This document shows, one piece after another, positions 25,550 through 34,677 of a DNA stretch of 64,000 bases. The notes under the pieces are model-generated. The model did no database searches, had not been told where the DNA came from, and saw only the letters and a list, made by a program, of their open reading frames with translations. Origin of the DNA: Amphritea pacifica. GTDB lineage: Bacteria; Pseudomonadota; Gammaproteobacteria; Pseudomonadales; Balneatricaceae. Location of the stretch: positions 30,857 to 94,856 of the forward strand of contig NZ_JAFFZO010000020.1 of assembly GCF_016924145.1 (NCBI RefSeq). The letters run 5' to 3'. Positions within the stretch are counted from its first letter, which is position 1. Every line of letters starts with the position of its first letter. The position numbers and the translations under genes were made by a program.

Positions 25550-26134
25550 TCAGATTGTTAGCAACAGATAGCTGCCAACACTGGCGATCGCTGCACCAGC
25601 GATATGAGCCAGCCGCGGGGTTAATGTCCGGCTTGCTTTAAATATTCCCATCCCTGTCAGATGAAGGATTGCAGAGCTGCTCATAAAGCCGGCGGCAAAC
25701 AGCAGCACTGACGCTCCTGATACCTCAGCGCCGTGGGCCTGGCCATGGGCACAGGCAAACAGGGCTGTCAGTGTCAGCGTTGCGATGGCGGGTAGTCGCA
25801 CGGCGGTCGCAATGATCAGGCCGCAAACCAGCACAGAGGCTGCGATAGTGTGCTCAACCAGGGGCAGCACTACGCCTCCGGTTGCCATAAAAAAACCGAC
25901 GGCAAGAAACAGGATAAAGGTGACAGGGATGCTGATCTGCTGCGCTCTGTTCTGCATCGCAGCCCAGAAACCGATTGCCAGCATCGCCAACAGATGGTCA
26001 AGGCCTGAGAGCGGGTGTAGCAGGCCGGACTGAAGACCTGACCCGGCACTGTGACCGGTATGGGCCATTGCTGGCACAGCGGTTATCAGTGTGATAAGTG
26101 CTGCACTGGACATGATCATAGGGCTGAGTTTCAT
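25550..26134 (-). CDS. hupE: HupE/UreJ family membrane protein
   Basis: The 194-residue protein has a cleavable signal (ending AMA-HTGHS), giving a mature His-rich N-terminus. It then has HPLSGLDHLLAMLAIGFWA, the family hallmark, and about six membrane segments, with ACAHGQAHGAE in the middle. HupE/UreJ proteins act as secondary transporters of nickel (or cobalt) for hydrogenase and urease. No hydrogenase or urease gene is in the window, so which enzyme it serves is unknown. Confidence 0.85.
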   Translation of the reverse strand: MKLSPMIMSSAALITLITAVPAMAHTGHSAGSGLQSGLLHPLSGLDHLLAMLAIGFWAAMQNRAQQISIPVTFILFLAVGFFMATGGVVLPLVEHTIAASVLVCGLIIATAVRLPAIATLTLTALFACAHGQAHGAEVSGASVLLFAAGFMSSSAILHLTGMGIFKASRTLTPRLAHIAGAAIASVGSYLLLTI

Positions 26135-26543
26135 CTGTGCTACCTTTTATTCTATTAATTTACGGTTATCGGGTAATGATAGCCGACCGGCCAGAGGGCG
26201 GTATCAGGCTTGATATGGATTTATATAGCAAATGTGGGGCCAGAACAGCTATTGTCTCTTATGATTATTAAGCTTTGCTGTTACTCCCGTGGTTGCAGGC
26301 TGTCCGCTGTGAAGTGTTGCCGGTGCGGCAGACGTTGCTAGACTGAACTGGTAACTTACTTACCAGTTGGCAGCATTATTGGTTTGAGCGTGTATTTTTA
26401 CCCACTTTGGCATGGCTTTATGACTTTAATCACGGTTATTCGCGCAATAATGTTTGTGCTGCACCTGCGTAATATGGAAGATATAGATTCAGTCATTCGA
26501 TCAGATTAACGGGACAGTCCTGAAGGTCTGCGGAGTAAGTCTC
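26135..26543. promoter_or_regulatory. Divergent hupE/pat region with a 23-bp palindrome
   Basis: No gene is seen in these 409 bp. At 26346-26368 AACTGGTAA and TTACCAGTT form a perfect 9-bp inverted repeat around CTTAC, the size and style of a TetR/FadR-class operator. It is 175 bp before the acetyltransferase gene. No such regulator is adjacent. Confidence 0.45.
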
Positions 26544-29279
26544 TTGAGTACAAAATATCTCAAACGTTTTTTTAAGCCTAAATCGATTGCGGTGTTCGGA
26601 GCCTCTGAGAAAGAGAACAGCATGGGCGGCGTGGTGCTGCAAAACCTGCTGGATAGCGGGTTTCAGGGTAAGCTTATGGCGGTTAACAAGCGTGGCTATG
26701 ACGCCGTTTATGGTGTCACCTGTTACAGCGGATTAACCAAACTGCCAGAGATGCCGGACCTGGCGATCATCTGTTCGCCACCGGAGAGTGTCGCTGAACT
26801 GATCCGTAAACTGGGCGCTAATATGGTGAAGGCCGCTATGATTCTGACTGGCGGTCTGTCTATTGCCAGCGAGCCTCTGGGTAAAAGCATGCGGGATGAG
26901 ATTATGGAGGCCGCCAGGCCCTATGGTATCCGCATACTGGGGCCAGACTGCATGGGCATGCTGGTCTCTGGGCATAAGATGAATGCCAGCTATTCGCACC
27001 TGAATATACGCAAGGGTAAAGTCAGTTATGTCGGCCAGTCCGGCCTGTTAGGCACGGCGATGATTGACTGGGCCAATGGTCAGGAGATTGGCTTCTCCCA
27101 CTTTCTCACGCTCGGTGAGGGGGTTGATATCGATCTGCCGTCGATTATCGATTACTTTGCGCAGGACCCCTATACCCAGTCGATTCTTATTCAGCTGGAT
27201 CATCTGGTCGGTTCTTCCCGTAATCTGCTCAGCTCTTTACGCGCCGCTTCGCGTAACAAACTGGTGCTGGTGCTCAAATCCACTATGGTTTTTGATGAAG
27301 ATAAGGAAAGTCAGCCAGCTCTGGGGATTAAAGATGAGGATCTGGTCTACGATGCGGCGCTGCGCCGTGCAGGTGTGGTTCGGGTGGACACCGTCGATCA
27401 GCTCTATAATGCCCTGGAAACCCTGTCGCGGATGAAGCCGATGCGGGGTGAGCGGCTGGCGCTGGTTTGTAATGGCATGGGGCCCAATGCTCTGGCGACG
27501 GATCAGCTGTTGCGTAAAGGGGGAGAGTTATCGCAGCTGTGTGACGAGACGGTGACCGCGTTACGGGAGATAATGCCAGACCACTGGAACCTGAAAAACC
27601 CGATCGATCTGCACTCGGATGCGACGCCGGAGCGTTTCGCCCGGGTGACTCAGCTATTAACCAAAGACCCTAATGTGGATGCCGTACTGGTGATTCATGC
27701 CCCCACGCGGATGGCCCCCGGTGTGGCAACCGCTGAAGAGATTATTAAGGTGGCCCGTAATACGCCGCGCAATATTCTTACCTGCTGGATGGGGCGAAGT
27801 ACGGCGATTGAGTCACGTAACCATTTTAACGCTGCCGGAGTGACCACTTTTATCACCCCTGAAGAAGCGGTCGATGCTTTCATGCATATGGTGGAGTTTC
27901 GCCGTAATCAGGAAGTAATGAAGCAGACTCCCGCGCCTTTTGAAGACCCCAATGAGCGGAACCATCAGCGGGCCAAAGCCCTGATTGCTGATGCAATGGC
28001 TCAGGGGCGTGACTACCTGACCCATAACGAAGCAACTGACCTGCTGGATCAGTATGATATTCCGGTCTCTCATACCCAGTATGCTGAGGATGTTGATGGG
28101 GTGGTCGACATTGCGAAAAAACTGGGGGGGGCCGTCGCCTTAAAGGTGATGCATCGGGAAAATATCTACCCGTTTAACTACGATAATAAAAACCACCCCC
28201 GCTGGAAGGACCAGGCGATGGATCTGTTCTCATGTAATGAGGTCAGGCAGGCCGCTACGCAGCTGGCCTACCGGGTGAGAGAGCGCTTTCCCGACGATGA
28301 AGTTCTGGGGTTTTGTGTGCAGCAGATGAAGCGTGGCTTCCAGTCGCTGCAGATCAATATGGGGATTACCCGTGATCCGGTGTTTGGTCCACTGCTGGTG
28401 TTTGGTAAAGGGGGGTATTCCGTCGATGTGCTGGCGGACCGGCAAGTGATGCTACCCCCGCTTAATCTCAGTCTGGCCCGTCAGTTGATCATGACGTCAC
28501 ATATCTATTCTGTGCTGAAAGAGAGCAGTGAACAGTTGGAAAGGGATCTCGAACAGCTTAGCAATCTGCTCATCAAACTGTCACAGATGGTGGTCGAGCT
28601 GCCCAACCTTAAAGGTCTGGAGATTAATCCTATGCTGATTAACCGGCGGGGAGTGCTGGCGGTCGATGTGGCGGTCTCTTTGGGTGAGCCTTCTGTACTG
28701 GCGATCACCCCCTATCCCGAATATCTCAGTGAACATATTTCGCTGCGTAAGTCGGGACGTAAGGCGATGGTCAGGGCGATACGGGGAGAGGATGAACCTA
28801 ACCATCTTGAGTTTTATAACAAGCTGAGTCCGGAATCGATCCGCCTGCGCTATTTTTATAGCCGTGGCATTCCAACCCACCAGGAACTGGCTAACTGGAC
28901 ACAGATTGACTATGACCGGGAGATGGCCTTTATCGTGACCGCCCCCAGACAGGGGGCGCCGGGTTGGGAAACCCTGGGGGTCGTCCGGGCCGTGACCGAT
29001 GCTGATAATGTGCGTGCTGAGTTCTCGGTCGTCATCCGGGATGACCTGCAGGGAGAGGGGCTGGGGGCGGTACTGATGCAGAAAGCGATCGATTACTGTA
29101 AAGCCCGTGGCACCTTGATGCTGATGGGATCAACCCTGACCTCTAATAAGGGGATGCAGGGGCTGGCACAGAAGCTGGGTTTCAAAAATCACTACAACAT
29201 GGAAGAGGATGTGGTGGAGATGGAGATGATGCTGAATGAGCCAACCGAAGACTGGCAGCGTTATCGGTTGCAGAGTTGA
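26544..29279 (+). CDS. Protein lysine acetyltransferase, Pat/YfiQ type
   Basis: The 911-residue protein fuses an NDP-forming acyl-CoA synthetase-like region to a C-terminal GNAT domain. Visible are CoA-binding SIAVFGASEKENSMGGVVL near 14-32, GPDCMGM, an ATP-grasp region (about 480-690) and a GNAT acetyl-CoA loop GEGLGAVLMQKAI near 845-857. The catalytic phospho-His segment of true synthetases (SSHTGS-like) is replaced by residues such as STMVFDEDKES, so the large domain is probably regulatory, as in Pat. Known Pat proteins acetylate acetyl-CoA synthetase and other enzymes. The start is a TTG with GGAG eight bases upstream. Confidence 0.85.
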   Translation: MSTKYLKRFFKPKSIAVFGASEKENSMGGVVLQNLLDSGFQGKLMAVNKRGYDAVYGVTCYSGLTKLPEMPDLAIICSPPESVAELIRKLGANMVKAAMILTGGLSIASEPLGKSMRDEIMEAARPYGIRILGPDCMGMLVSGHKMNASYSHLNIRKGKVSYVGQSGLLGTAMIDWANGQEIGFSHFLTLGEGVDIDLPSIIDYFAQDPYTQSILIQLDHLVGSSRNLLSSLRAASRNKLVLVLKSTMVFDEDKESQPALGIKDEDLVYDAALRRAGVVRVDTVDQLYNALETLSRMKPMRGERLALVCNGMGPNALATDQLLRKGGELSQLCDETVTALREIMPDHWNLKNPIDLHSDATPERFARVTQLLTKDPNVDAVLVIHAPTRMAPGVATAEEIIKVARNTPRNILTCWMGRSTAIESRNHFNAAGVTTFITPEEAVDAFMHMVEFRRNQEVMKQTPAPFEDPNERNHQRAKALIADAMAQGRDYLTHNEATDLLDQYDIPVSHTQYAEDVDGVVDIAKKLGGAVALKVMHRENIYPFNYDNKNHPRWKDQAMDLFSCNEVRQAATQLAYRVRERFPDDEVLGFCVQQMKRGFQSLQINMGITRDPVFGPLLVFGKGGYSVDVLADRQVMLPPLNLSLARQLIMTSHIYSVLKESSEQLERDLEQLSNLLIKLSQMVVELPNLKGLEINPMLINRRGVLAVDVAVSLGEPSVLAITPYPEYLSEHISLRKSGRKAMVRAIRGEDEPNHLEFYNKLSPESIRLRYFYSRGIPTHQELANWTQIDYDREMAFIVTAPRQGAPGWETLGVVRAVTDADNVRAEFSVVIRDDLQGEGLGAVLMQKAIDYCKARGTLMLMGSTLTSNKGMQGLAQKLGFKNHYNMEEDVVEMEMMLNEPTEDWQRYRLQS

Positions 29280-29293
29280 AATTGAGCGATAAT

Positions 29294-29319
29294 AAACCAC
29301 CCGCTTACGGGGGGTTTTT
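29294..29319 (+). terminator. Terminator after the acetyltransferase gene
   Basis: AAACCACCCG-CTTA-CGGGGGGTTT has a 10-bp stem with one mismatch and a T-run of five. It lies 14 bp after the stop. Confidence 0.8.
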
Positions 29320-29360
29320 CGTTAAAGGTTTCTCTACAGGATTTACCTGAAGGCTTCACG

Positions 29361-29690
29361 TCAGGCGGTAGGACAGAACATCTCATGTAGTGTGTGAATG
29401 ATCCGGGTTGCGGTATCGCCAGAGAGTGAGTAGTAGATCGTCTGAGACTCTCGTCGGGTGCTGACCAGACCATCTTTACGGAGTACCGCCAGATGCTGTG
29501 ACAGCGCTGACTGACTCAGATCCAGGCAGTGGTTGAGTTCGCTAACGGAAAGCTCTTTACCATCCAGATAACAAAGAATAAGCAGGCGGCTTTCGTTACC
29601 CAGCGCTTTCATCAGTTTAGCGGCTTTACTGGAGTTCACTTTCATCATAGCCAGTGTTTCGGGCGTCATCTGCTGGGTTGCTGTATTCAA
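29361..29690 (-). CDS. ArsR-family repressor, BigR/SqrR/YgaV-like
   Basis: The 109-residue winged-helix protein has the recognition region LDLSQSALSQHLAVLRKDGL and the wing RRESQTIYYSL. It lacks the metal-binding ELCVCDL motif of ArsR proper. Instead it has Cys40, Cys55 and Cys106; the 40/106 pair matches in spacing the cysteine pair that forms a disulfide or tetrasulfide in the persulfide sensors BigR and SqrR. It is divergent from an RND exporter operon, and a palindrome shared with the DUF2892 gene lies between, so it is probably the local repressor. Confidence 0.82.
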   Translation of the reverse strand: MNTATQQMTPETLAMMKVNSSKAAKLMKALGNESRLLILCYLDGKELSVSELNHCLDLSQSALSQHLAVLRKDGLVSTRRESQTIYYSLSGDTATRIIHTLHEMFCPTA

Positions 29691-29804
29691 TCTGTCCTCC
29701 GTTTTTTATTATTCTGCAGGTCATTCAAAACGCTCTCATTACCCTACAATGTAGGGAGTATTTTACTTTAGCGGCTGTTAATTCGCAATTTACTAATGTA
29801 GTAC

Positions 29805-29833
29805 TTTTAAATATTAGTATATGCTAATATAAT
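29805..29833 (+). promoter_or_regulatory. Promoter of RND operon with ArsR-type operator in its spacer
   Basis: ATATTAGTATATGCTAATAT (29811-29830) is a perfect 7-bp dyad with a 6-bp centre. It fills the space between a -35-like TTTTAA (29805-29810) and TATAAT (29828-29833), a 17-bp spacing. The same dyad, in the same place relative to TATAAT, lies upstream of the DUF2892 gene at 37283-37302. The divergent ArsR protein is the obvious candidate to bind it. Confidence 0.7.
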
Positions 29834-29876
29834 AATCAAAATATAGCTTTAGTTATAAGTAAAACAGGACCAACAG

Positions 29877-32435
29877 ATGCTGCAAACGACACTGGTTAAT
29901 TTAGCAATGAATCGCCCCAGGTGGGTGTTTCTCGGGGTGTTACTGCTGACCGTGATAGCCGGTTTGCAGATCCCGTCTATCAAGGTGGATACTGATCCGG
30001 AGAACATGCTGCCCGCCGATAATCCAGCCCGGGTATTTCATGATCACGTGAAAGAGCGTTTCGGCCTGCATGACATGATTGTTGTCGGTGTGGTGAATAA
30101 CTCCGCCGGGGGAATCTATAATCAGCAGAGTTTGTCTGAACTGCAGCAACTGTCAGATGCCATCGTTCAGATGGACGGTGTCGTCAGCCAGGATCTGATG
30201 TCGCTGGACCGTGTCGATAATATCAGCCAGGAGGGACCGGGAACGATCCGCTTCGAGTGGATGATGAAACAGGTGCCCACCGATCAGGCCGGTATCGATC
30301 AGATCCGCGCCTCGGTTGAACGCTTACCCTTGCTGAACAACACGCTGGTCTCGGGTGATGGTAAGGCAGCGGGTATCTATATCCCGATTACGCAAAAATC
30401 TGAAAGTTATCGTATTTCCGGACTGATTCAGACAGAGATCGGCAAACTCAGTGGTAATAATCAGTATTACATCTCCGGTTTACCGGTCGCGGAAGATACC
30501 TTTGGCGTTGAGATGTTTATCCAGATGGCGATCTCAGCGCCGCTGGCGGGCCTGATGATCTTTATCCTTATGTGGGTATTCTTCCGTAGCTTCTTGCTGA
30601 TCACCGCTCCGATGCTGGTGGCGATGGGATCGGTGATTATTACCATGGGATTGCTGATCGGCCAGGGCTATACCGTCCATATTATGAGTTCGATGATTCC
30701 GATCTTCCTGATGCCGATTGCGGTGGTCGACTCGGTGCATATTTTGTCTGAGTTTGCGGACCGTTATCGTCCGGGGGAAGACCCCAAAATAGCGTTGAAA
30801 GAGGTATTGGGCCATCTGTTTACGCCTATGCTATACACCTCGGTCACCTCTGCCGTGGGTTTCGCTTCGCTGGCCTTCACGCCGATCCCGCCGGTACAGA
30901 TCTTCGGTCTGCATGTGGCATTCGGTATTATGCTGGCGTTTGTGCTTACTATTACGCTGGTGCCGGCGTATATCATCAGCCTGTCACCCAAGCGGATGGC
31001 GCAGATGAAGGACCATAATATTGATGAGGACGATAACTCGTTCCTGGGGCGTTTACTGATCTTCACAGGGCGTTTTTCAATCGCCCGGGCCAAAGGGCTG
31101 TTGCTTCTGTTCGTCCTGATTGTGGTGGGCAGTGCCTATGGTGTGGCGCAGATTCAGATCAACGATAACCCGGTGCGCTGGTTTAAACCCGATCACCCTC
31201 TGCGTGTGGCTGACCGGGTGATGAACCACCATTTCCCCGGAACCTATAATGCCTTTCTGGTGTTGGATAAGACCGGTGATCTGCGCAGCGGACTGGAGCA
31301 AACCTTGCAGACCCGGGCTGCGAAAGAGGGGGTTGAGCTACAGCAAAAACTGGATAGCGTTACTGCTGAAAGCTTTATCGAGTATACCAATGCGCTGATC
31401 AATCTGTTCGATCAGCTTAGTTATGACGACAGTGATCATGAAACCCTGTGGCTTGATCTTCTCGATATGACTGAAAAGGCTCAGATAAGCAGTAAGTATT
31501 TTCTGACCCCTGACGCAATGACATATCTGGATGGGCTGCAAACCTTCCTCGATGAGTCTGAATATGTGGGTAAGAGTAATGGCCTGCCAACGTTGTTGAA
31601 AACGGTTTATCGTGAGCTTCAGGGTGGGGCGGCAGATCAGTATCGTCTGCCATCGACCGCTGCGGCGGCGGCACAGACCGTTTTGAGCTTCCAGGGGTCG
31701 CACCGTCCCAACGACCTGTGGCATATGGTGACACCGGATTATCGTTCGACCGTTTTGTGGTTGCAGTTAAGTAGTGGCGATAACCAGGATATGAACCGGG
31801 TGCTGCAACTGGTCGATGGCTATGTTGCGGATCATCCGTTGCCGGAAGGGGTTAAACTCAACTGGGCGGGCCTTACCTACATTAACGTTGTCTGGCAGGA
31901 TGAAATGGTGAATGGCATGCTGAACAGCCTGATGGGGGCTTTCTTCATGGTGCTGCTGATCATGATCCTGCTGTTCCGTTCAGTCAAAATAGGCCTGCTG
32001 TCGATGTTGCCGCTGACGGTGACAATTCTCTTTATCTACGGTCTGATCGGGCTGTCAGGTAAGGACTATGATATGCCGATTGCGGTGTTGTCGGCACTGA
32101 CCCTGGGTTTATCGGTGGATTTTGCGATCCACTTCCTGGAACGCACCCGGGCGATCTATCGTGAGTGTGGCAGTTGGGAACAGACCGTTGCGGAGGTTTA
32201 TAAAGGGCCTTCCCGGGCGATCAGCCGTAACGCGGTGGTGGTGGCTATTGGCTTCACCCCTTTGCTGTTTGCTCCGCTGGTTCCTTACATTACCGTCGGT
32301 TTCTTCTTGGCAACCATCATGGCCGTGTCTGCAGTTGTCACCGTCATGTTGCTGCCAGCGGTGATGGAAATGATTAAAGACAAAGATAGTTTGTTTGGCG
32401 TTACGCCTGGCATAAAGGAGAGTATCCATGATTAA
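29877..32435 (+). CDS. RND-superfamily exporter (MMPL/COG1033 type)
   Basis: The 852-residue protein starts with a basic/hydrophobic helix (RPRWVFLGVLLLTVIAG), then VDTDPENMLPADNPARVFHD, a large periplasmic loop, five membrane helices (about 220-370), a second helix near 400, a second loop and five more helices (about 690-840). This gives twelve helices in RND order. DSVHILSEFADR and LGLSVDFAIHFLER are the family's helix 4/10 acidic motifs that carry protons. Length and partner genes fit the MMPL/HpnN-like group, not the drug-efflux AcrB group. The next gene overlaps its end by 8 bp. Substrate unknown; lipid or envelope cargo is plausible. Confidence 0.85.
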   Translation: MLQTTLVNLAMNRPRWVFLGVLLLTVIAGLQIPSIKVDTDPENMLPADNPARVFHDHVKERFGLHDMIVVGVVNNSAGGIYNQQSLSELQQLSDAIVQMDGVVSQDLMSLDRVDNISQEGPGTIRFEWMMKQVPTDQAGIDQIRASVERLPLLNNTLVSGDGKAAGIYIPITQKSESYRISGLIQTEIGKLSGNNQYYISGLPVAEDTFGVEMFIQMAISAPLAGLMIFILMWVFFRSFLLITAPMLVAMGSVIITMGLLIGQGYTVHIMSSMIPIFLMPIAVVDSVHILSEFADRYRPGEDPKIALKEVLGHLFTPMLYTSVTSAVGFASLAFTPIPPVQIFGLHVAFGIMLAFVLTITLVPAYIISLSPKRMAQMKDHNIDEDDNSFLGRLLIFTGRFSIARAKGLLLLFVLIVVGSAYGVAQIQINDNPVRWFKPDHPLRVADRVMNHHFPGTYNAFLVLDKTGDLRSGLEQTLQTRAAKEGVELQQKLDSVTAESFIEYTNALINLFDQLSYDDSDHETLWLDLLDMTEKAQISSKYFLTPDAMTYLDGLQTFLDESEYVGKSNGLPTLLKTVYRELQGGAADQYRLPSTAAAAAQTVLSFQGSHRPNDLWHMVTPDYRSTVLWLQLSSGDNQDMNRVLQLVDGYVADHPLPEGVKLNWAGLTYINVVWQDEMVNGMLNSLMGAFFMVLLIMILLFRSVKIGLLSMLPLTVTILFIYGLIGLSGKDYDMPIAVLSALTLGLSVDFAIHFLERTRAIYRECGSWEQTVAEVYKGPSRAISRNAVVVAIGFTPLLFAPLVPYITVGFFLATIMAVSAVVTVMLLPAVMEMIKDKDSLFGVTPGIKESIHD

Positions 32436-33234
32436 GCAACTGTTTACCTCACTGGTAGTAGGCCTGACCCTGAGCGTTTCAGCACCGTTGTATGCAGCAG
32501 ATCTGAGCGACGTTAATGAGATAGTCAATCAGGCAAACCTGGCGGCTTATTATCAGGGTGCAGATGGTCGTTCAGAAGCACGGATGCTGATTGAGGACTC
32601 TCAGGGACGGCAACAACAACGGCAGTTTACTATCCTGCGAAGAGATCATGAAGATGGCGGGGATCAGCAGTTTCTGGTTGCCTTCAGCCGGCCAGCGGAT
32701 GTCCGGGGTACGGTTTTCCTGGTAGAGAAACATGCCGGTACCGATGATGACCGCTGGCTCTATCTTCCCGGTCTGGATCTGGTAAAGCGGATCTCTGCTG
32801 GCGACAAACGCACCAGTTTTGTCGGCTCTAACTATTTTTATGAAGATGTGTCCGGCCGCAATCCCGAGGAGGATAATCATCAACTGCTTGAAACCACCGC
32901 TGAGTTCTATGTGCTGGACAATACCCCTAAGGATCCCGGTTCGGTTGAGTTCAGCCATTATCGGGTGTGGATCGATAAGGTCAGCATGCTGCCGATGAAA
33001 ATTGAGTATTACGATACCAGTGATAAGCTGTATCGTCGTGTTGAGGTTCTGGCAACTGAACAGGTTCAGGGGTTTCCTACGGTGACTAAGTCAAGGGTCA
33101 GCGATCTGGTGAGTGGTGCCAGTACCACAATGGAGTTTCGTTTTATCCGTTATGATCTGGGTATGGATAGCTCGGTCTTTACTGAACGGTCTCTGCGCAA
33201 TCCGCCACGTCAGTGGCTTAAGCGTCCAGAGTAA
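32428..33234 (+). CDS. Outer membrane lipoprotein-sorting (LolA-like) protein
   Basis: The 268-residue product has a signal peptide ending PLYAADL (cut after Ala23/24). A LolA/LppX-like beta fold follows, with QFTILRRDHEDGGDQQFLVA, the DDRWLYLPGLDLVKRISAGD stretch and SFVGSNYFYEDVSGR, which typify the COG2834-like proteins encoded next to RND exporters. It probably receives a lipid-like cargo in the periplasm. It overlaps the exporter gene by 8 bp and is followed after 8 bp by the barrel gene. Confidence 0.82.
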   Translation: MIKQLFTSLVVGLTLSVSAPLYAADLSDVNEIVNQANLAAYYQGADGRSEARMLIEDSQGRQQQRQFTILRRDHEDGGDQQFLVAFSRPADVRGTVFLVEKHAGTDDDRWLYLPGLDLVKRISAGDKRTSFVGSNYFYEDVSGRNPEEDNHQLLETTAEFYVLDNTPKDPGSVEFSHYRVWIDKVSMLPMKIEYYDTSDKLYRRVEVLATEQVQGFPTVTKSRVSDLVSGASTTMEFRFIRYDLGMDSSVFTERSLRNPPRQWLKRPE

Positions 33235-33242
33235 CGACGAGG

Positions 33243-34610
33243 GTGGTGATTAACGTGCAGGATAATTCAGTTTTGAAACCAACGGTTCTGATGATCGCTC
33301 TGCTGGCGGCCACGCCTGTTGTCGCGGCCCAGCAGGAGCCCACTCCGCCCGCCAGTGATAGTGAGCAGGGCTGGGGCAACGATAACTGGAGTGATGATAG
33401 CTGGGCTGAACCGAAAAGCAGCCGTAACTGGCATGGTTTCATTGAGGGTGGGCTGGGCAACCGACTGAGTTACGACCCCGCTCTGAATGACCGTTTTGCT
33501 CCCGTCGATGATGCGACATTAGCGGATCTGCGTTTACGTCTGGAAACCACCGGTTATGTCGGTAATGACCGTTATACGTTGAAAGCAGATCTGTATGCTG
33601 ATGGTGTTGATCAAGGGGTGCGGGGGGATCTGCGTGAGGCGTCCTATACTCTGACTCCGATTGATCGCACCGACCTGAAACTGGGGCAGCAGGTGCTCAC
33701 CTGGGGGACCGGGGATCTGTTGTTTCTCAATGATCTGTTTCCGAAGGATTGGCAATCGTTTTTTGCCGGCCGGGATACCGAGTATCTGAAAGCCCCGGTG
33801 CTGGCGGCGAAAGCCAGCTATTATGGCGAGTCTGCCAGCCTTGATCTGGTGTGGATGCCGGATTATACCTCAGACCGCTATATTAACGGTGAGCGTTTCT
33901 CATGGTTCTCGCCACAGGCTGGATCTAATGTCGCAGCTCCGGTGGGACGAATTGATGCCGATGAACCCGCTAACAGTTTCAATAATGGCGAGTTTGCTGC
34001 CCGGCTGTCGGGGTCTGTCTATAGTACCGAGTGGGCGCTGTATGGCTATCGGGGATTTCAGAAGCAACCCAATGCCCTGGACAGCTCAGTAAACCCTGTA
34101 TTTACCCGTCTGAATGTCCTCGGCGCCAGCGTCCGGGGAAATCTTGGTTCCGGGTTAGCCAATGCGGAGCTGGCTCTGCACCTGGCCGAGGATAACGATG
34201 GCAGCGATCCCTATAAACCCAATAGTCAGTTTCGACTGTTACTCGGCTATGAACGGGAAATGCTGCCGAAACTGACGCTGGGATTGCAGTATTATCTGGA
34301 ACAAACTCTCGATTATGATGCGCTTGTGGCAGCGTCCCCATCGCCCTATAACCCGGAAGAGTATCGTTATCTCTATACCACCCGGCTGAGCTATCGGATG
34401 TGGCAGGATAATCTGGTCTGGTCGATGTTTGTTTTCTACTCGCCCAGTGATGACGATCATTATGTACGGCCTTCGGTCAACTATCGTTATAGTGATACTC
34501 TGAGCTTTGATCTGGGGGCGAATATCTTCGGTGGCGAAAAGTCGCATACTTTTTTTGGCCAGTTTGATAACGCCAGTAATATTTATGGCCGGGTACGGTA
34601 CGCCTTCTGA
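33243..34610 (+). CDS. Outer-membrane beta-barrel protein (DUF1302-like)
   Basis: The product (455 residues from the first GTG; 451 from GTG at 33255) has a signal peptide ending PVVAAQQ and an acidic, Trp-rich segment (WGNDNWSDDSWAE). A repeated beta-strand pattern then runs to the C-terminal YGRVRYAF with a terminal Phe, as in outer-membrane barrels. LKLGQQVLTWGTGDLLFLND is a hallmark of the DUF1302/alginate-export-like proteins next to RND exporters. Three possible GTG starts (33243, 33246, 33255) share one ribosome site; the third gives the best spacing. With the exporter and LolA-like protein it forms an envelope-spanning route. Confidence 0.78.
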   Translation: MVINVQDNSVLKPTVLMIALLAATPVVAAQQEPTPPASDSEQGWGNDNWSDDSWAEPKSSRNWHGFIEGGLGNRLSYDPALNDRFAPVDDATLADLRLRLETTGYVGNDRYTLKADLYADGVDQGVRGDLREASYTLTPIDRTDLKLGQQVLTWGTGDLLFLNDLFPKDWQSFFAGRDTEYLKAPVLAAKASYYGESASLDLVWMPDYTSDRYINGERFSWFSPQAGSNVAAPVGRIDADEPANSFNNGEFAARLSGSVYSTEWALYGYRGFQKQPNALDSSVNPVFTRLNVLGASVRGNLGSGLANAELALHLAEDNDGSDPYKPNSQFRLLLGYEREMLPKLTLGLQYYLEQTLDYDALVAASPSPYNPEEYRYLYTTRLSYRMWQDNLVWSMFVFYSPSDDDHYVRPSVNYRYSDTLSFDLGANIFGGEKSHTFFGQFDNASNIYGRVRYAF

Positions 34611-34624
34611 CTGGACATAACGAT

Positions 34625-34652
34625 AAAAAACCGGGCATTGCCCGGTTTTTTT
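34625..34652. terminator. Bidirectional terminator
   Basis: AAAAAACCGGGC-ATT-GCCCGGTTTTTTT has a 12-bp stem with A- and T-runs on both sides. It separates the barrel gene from the convergent DUF5610 gene. Confidence 0.92.
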
Positions 34653-34677
34653 AGCTTAACGCTGAATAGTGTTTCTA

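Noticed and set aside
26210-26223. FNR-like TTGATATGGATTTA upstream of hupE
   Set aside because: Only the left half matches; the right half (ATTTA) departs from ATCAA.
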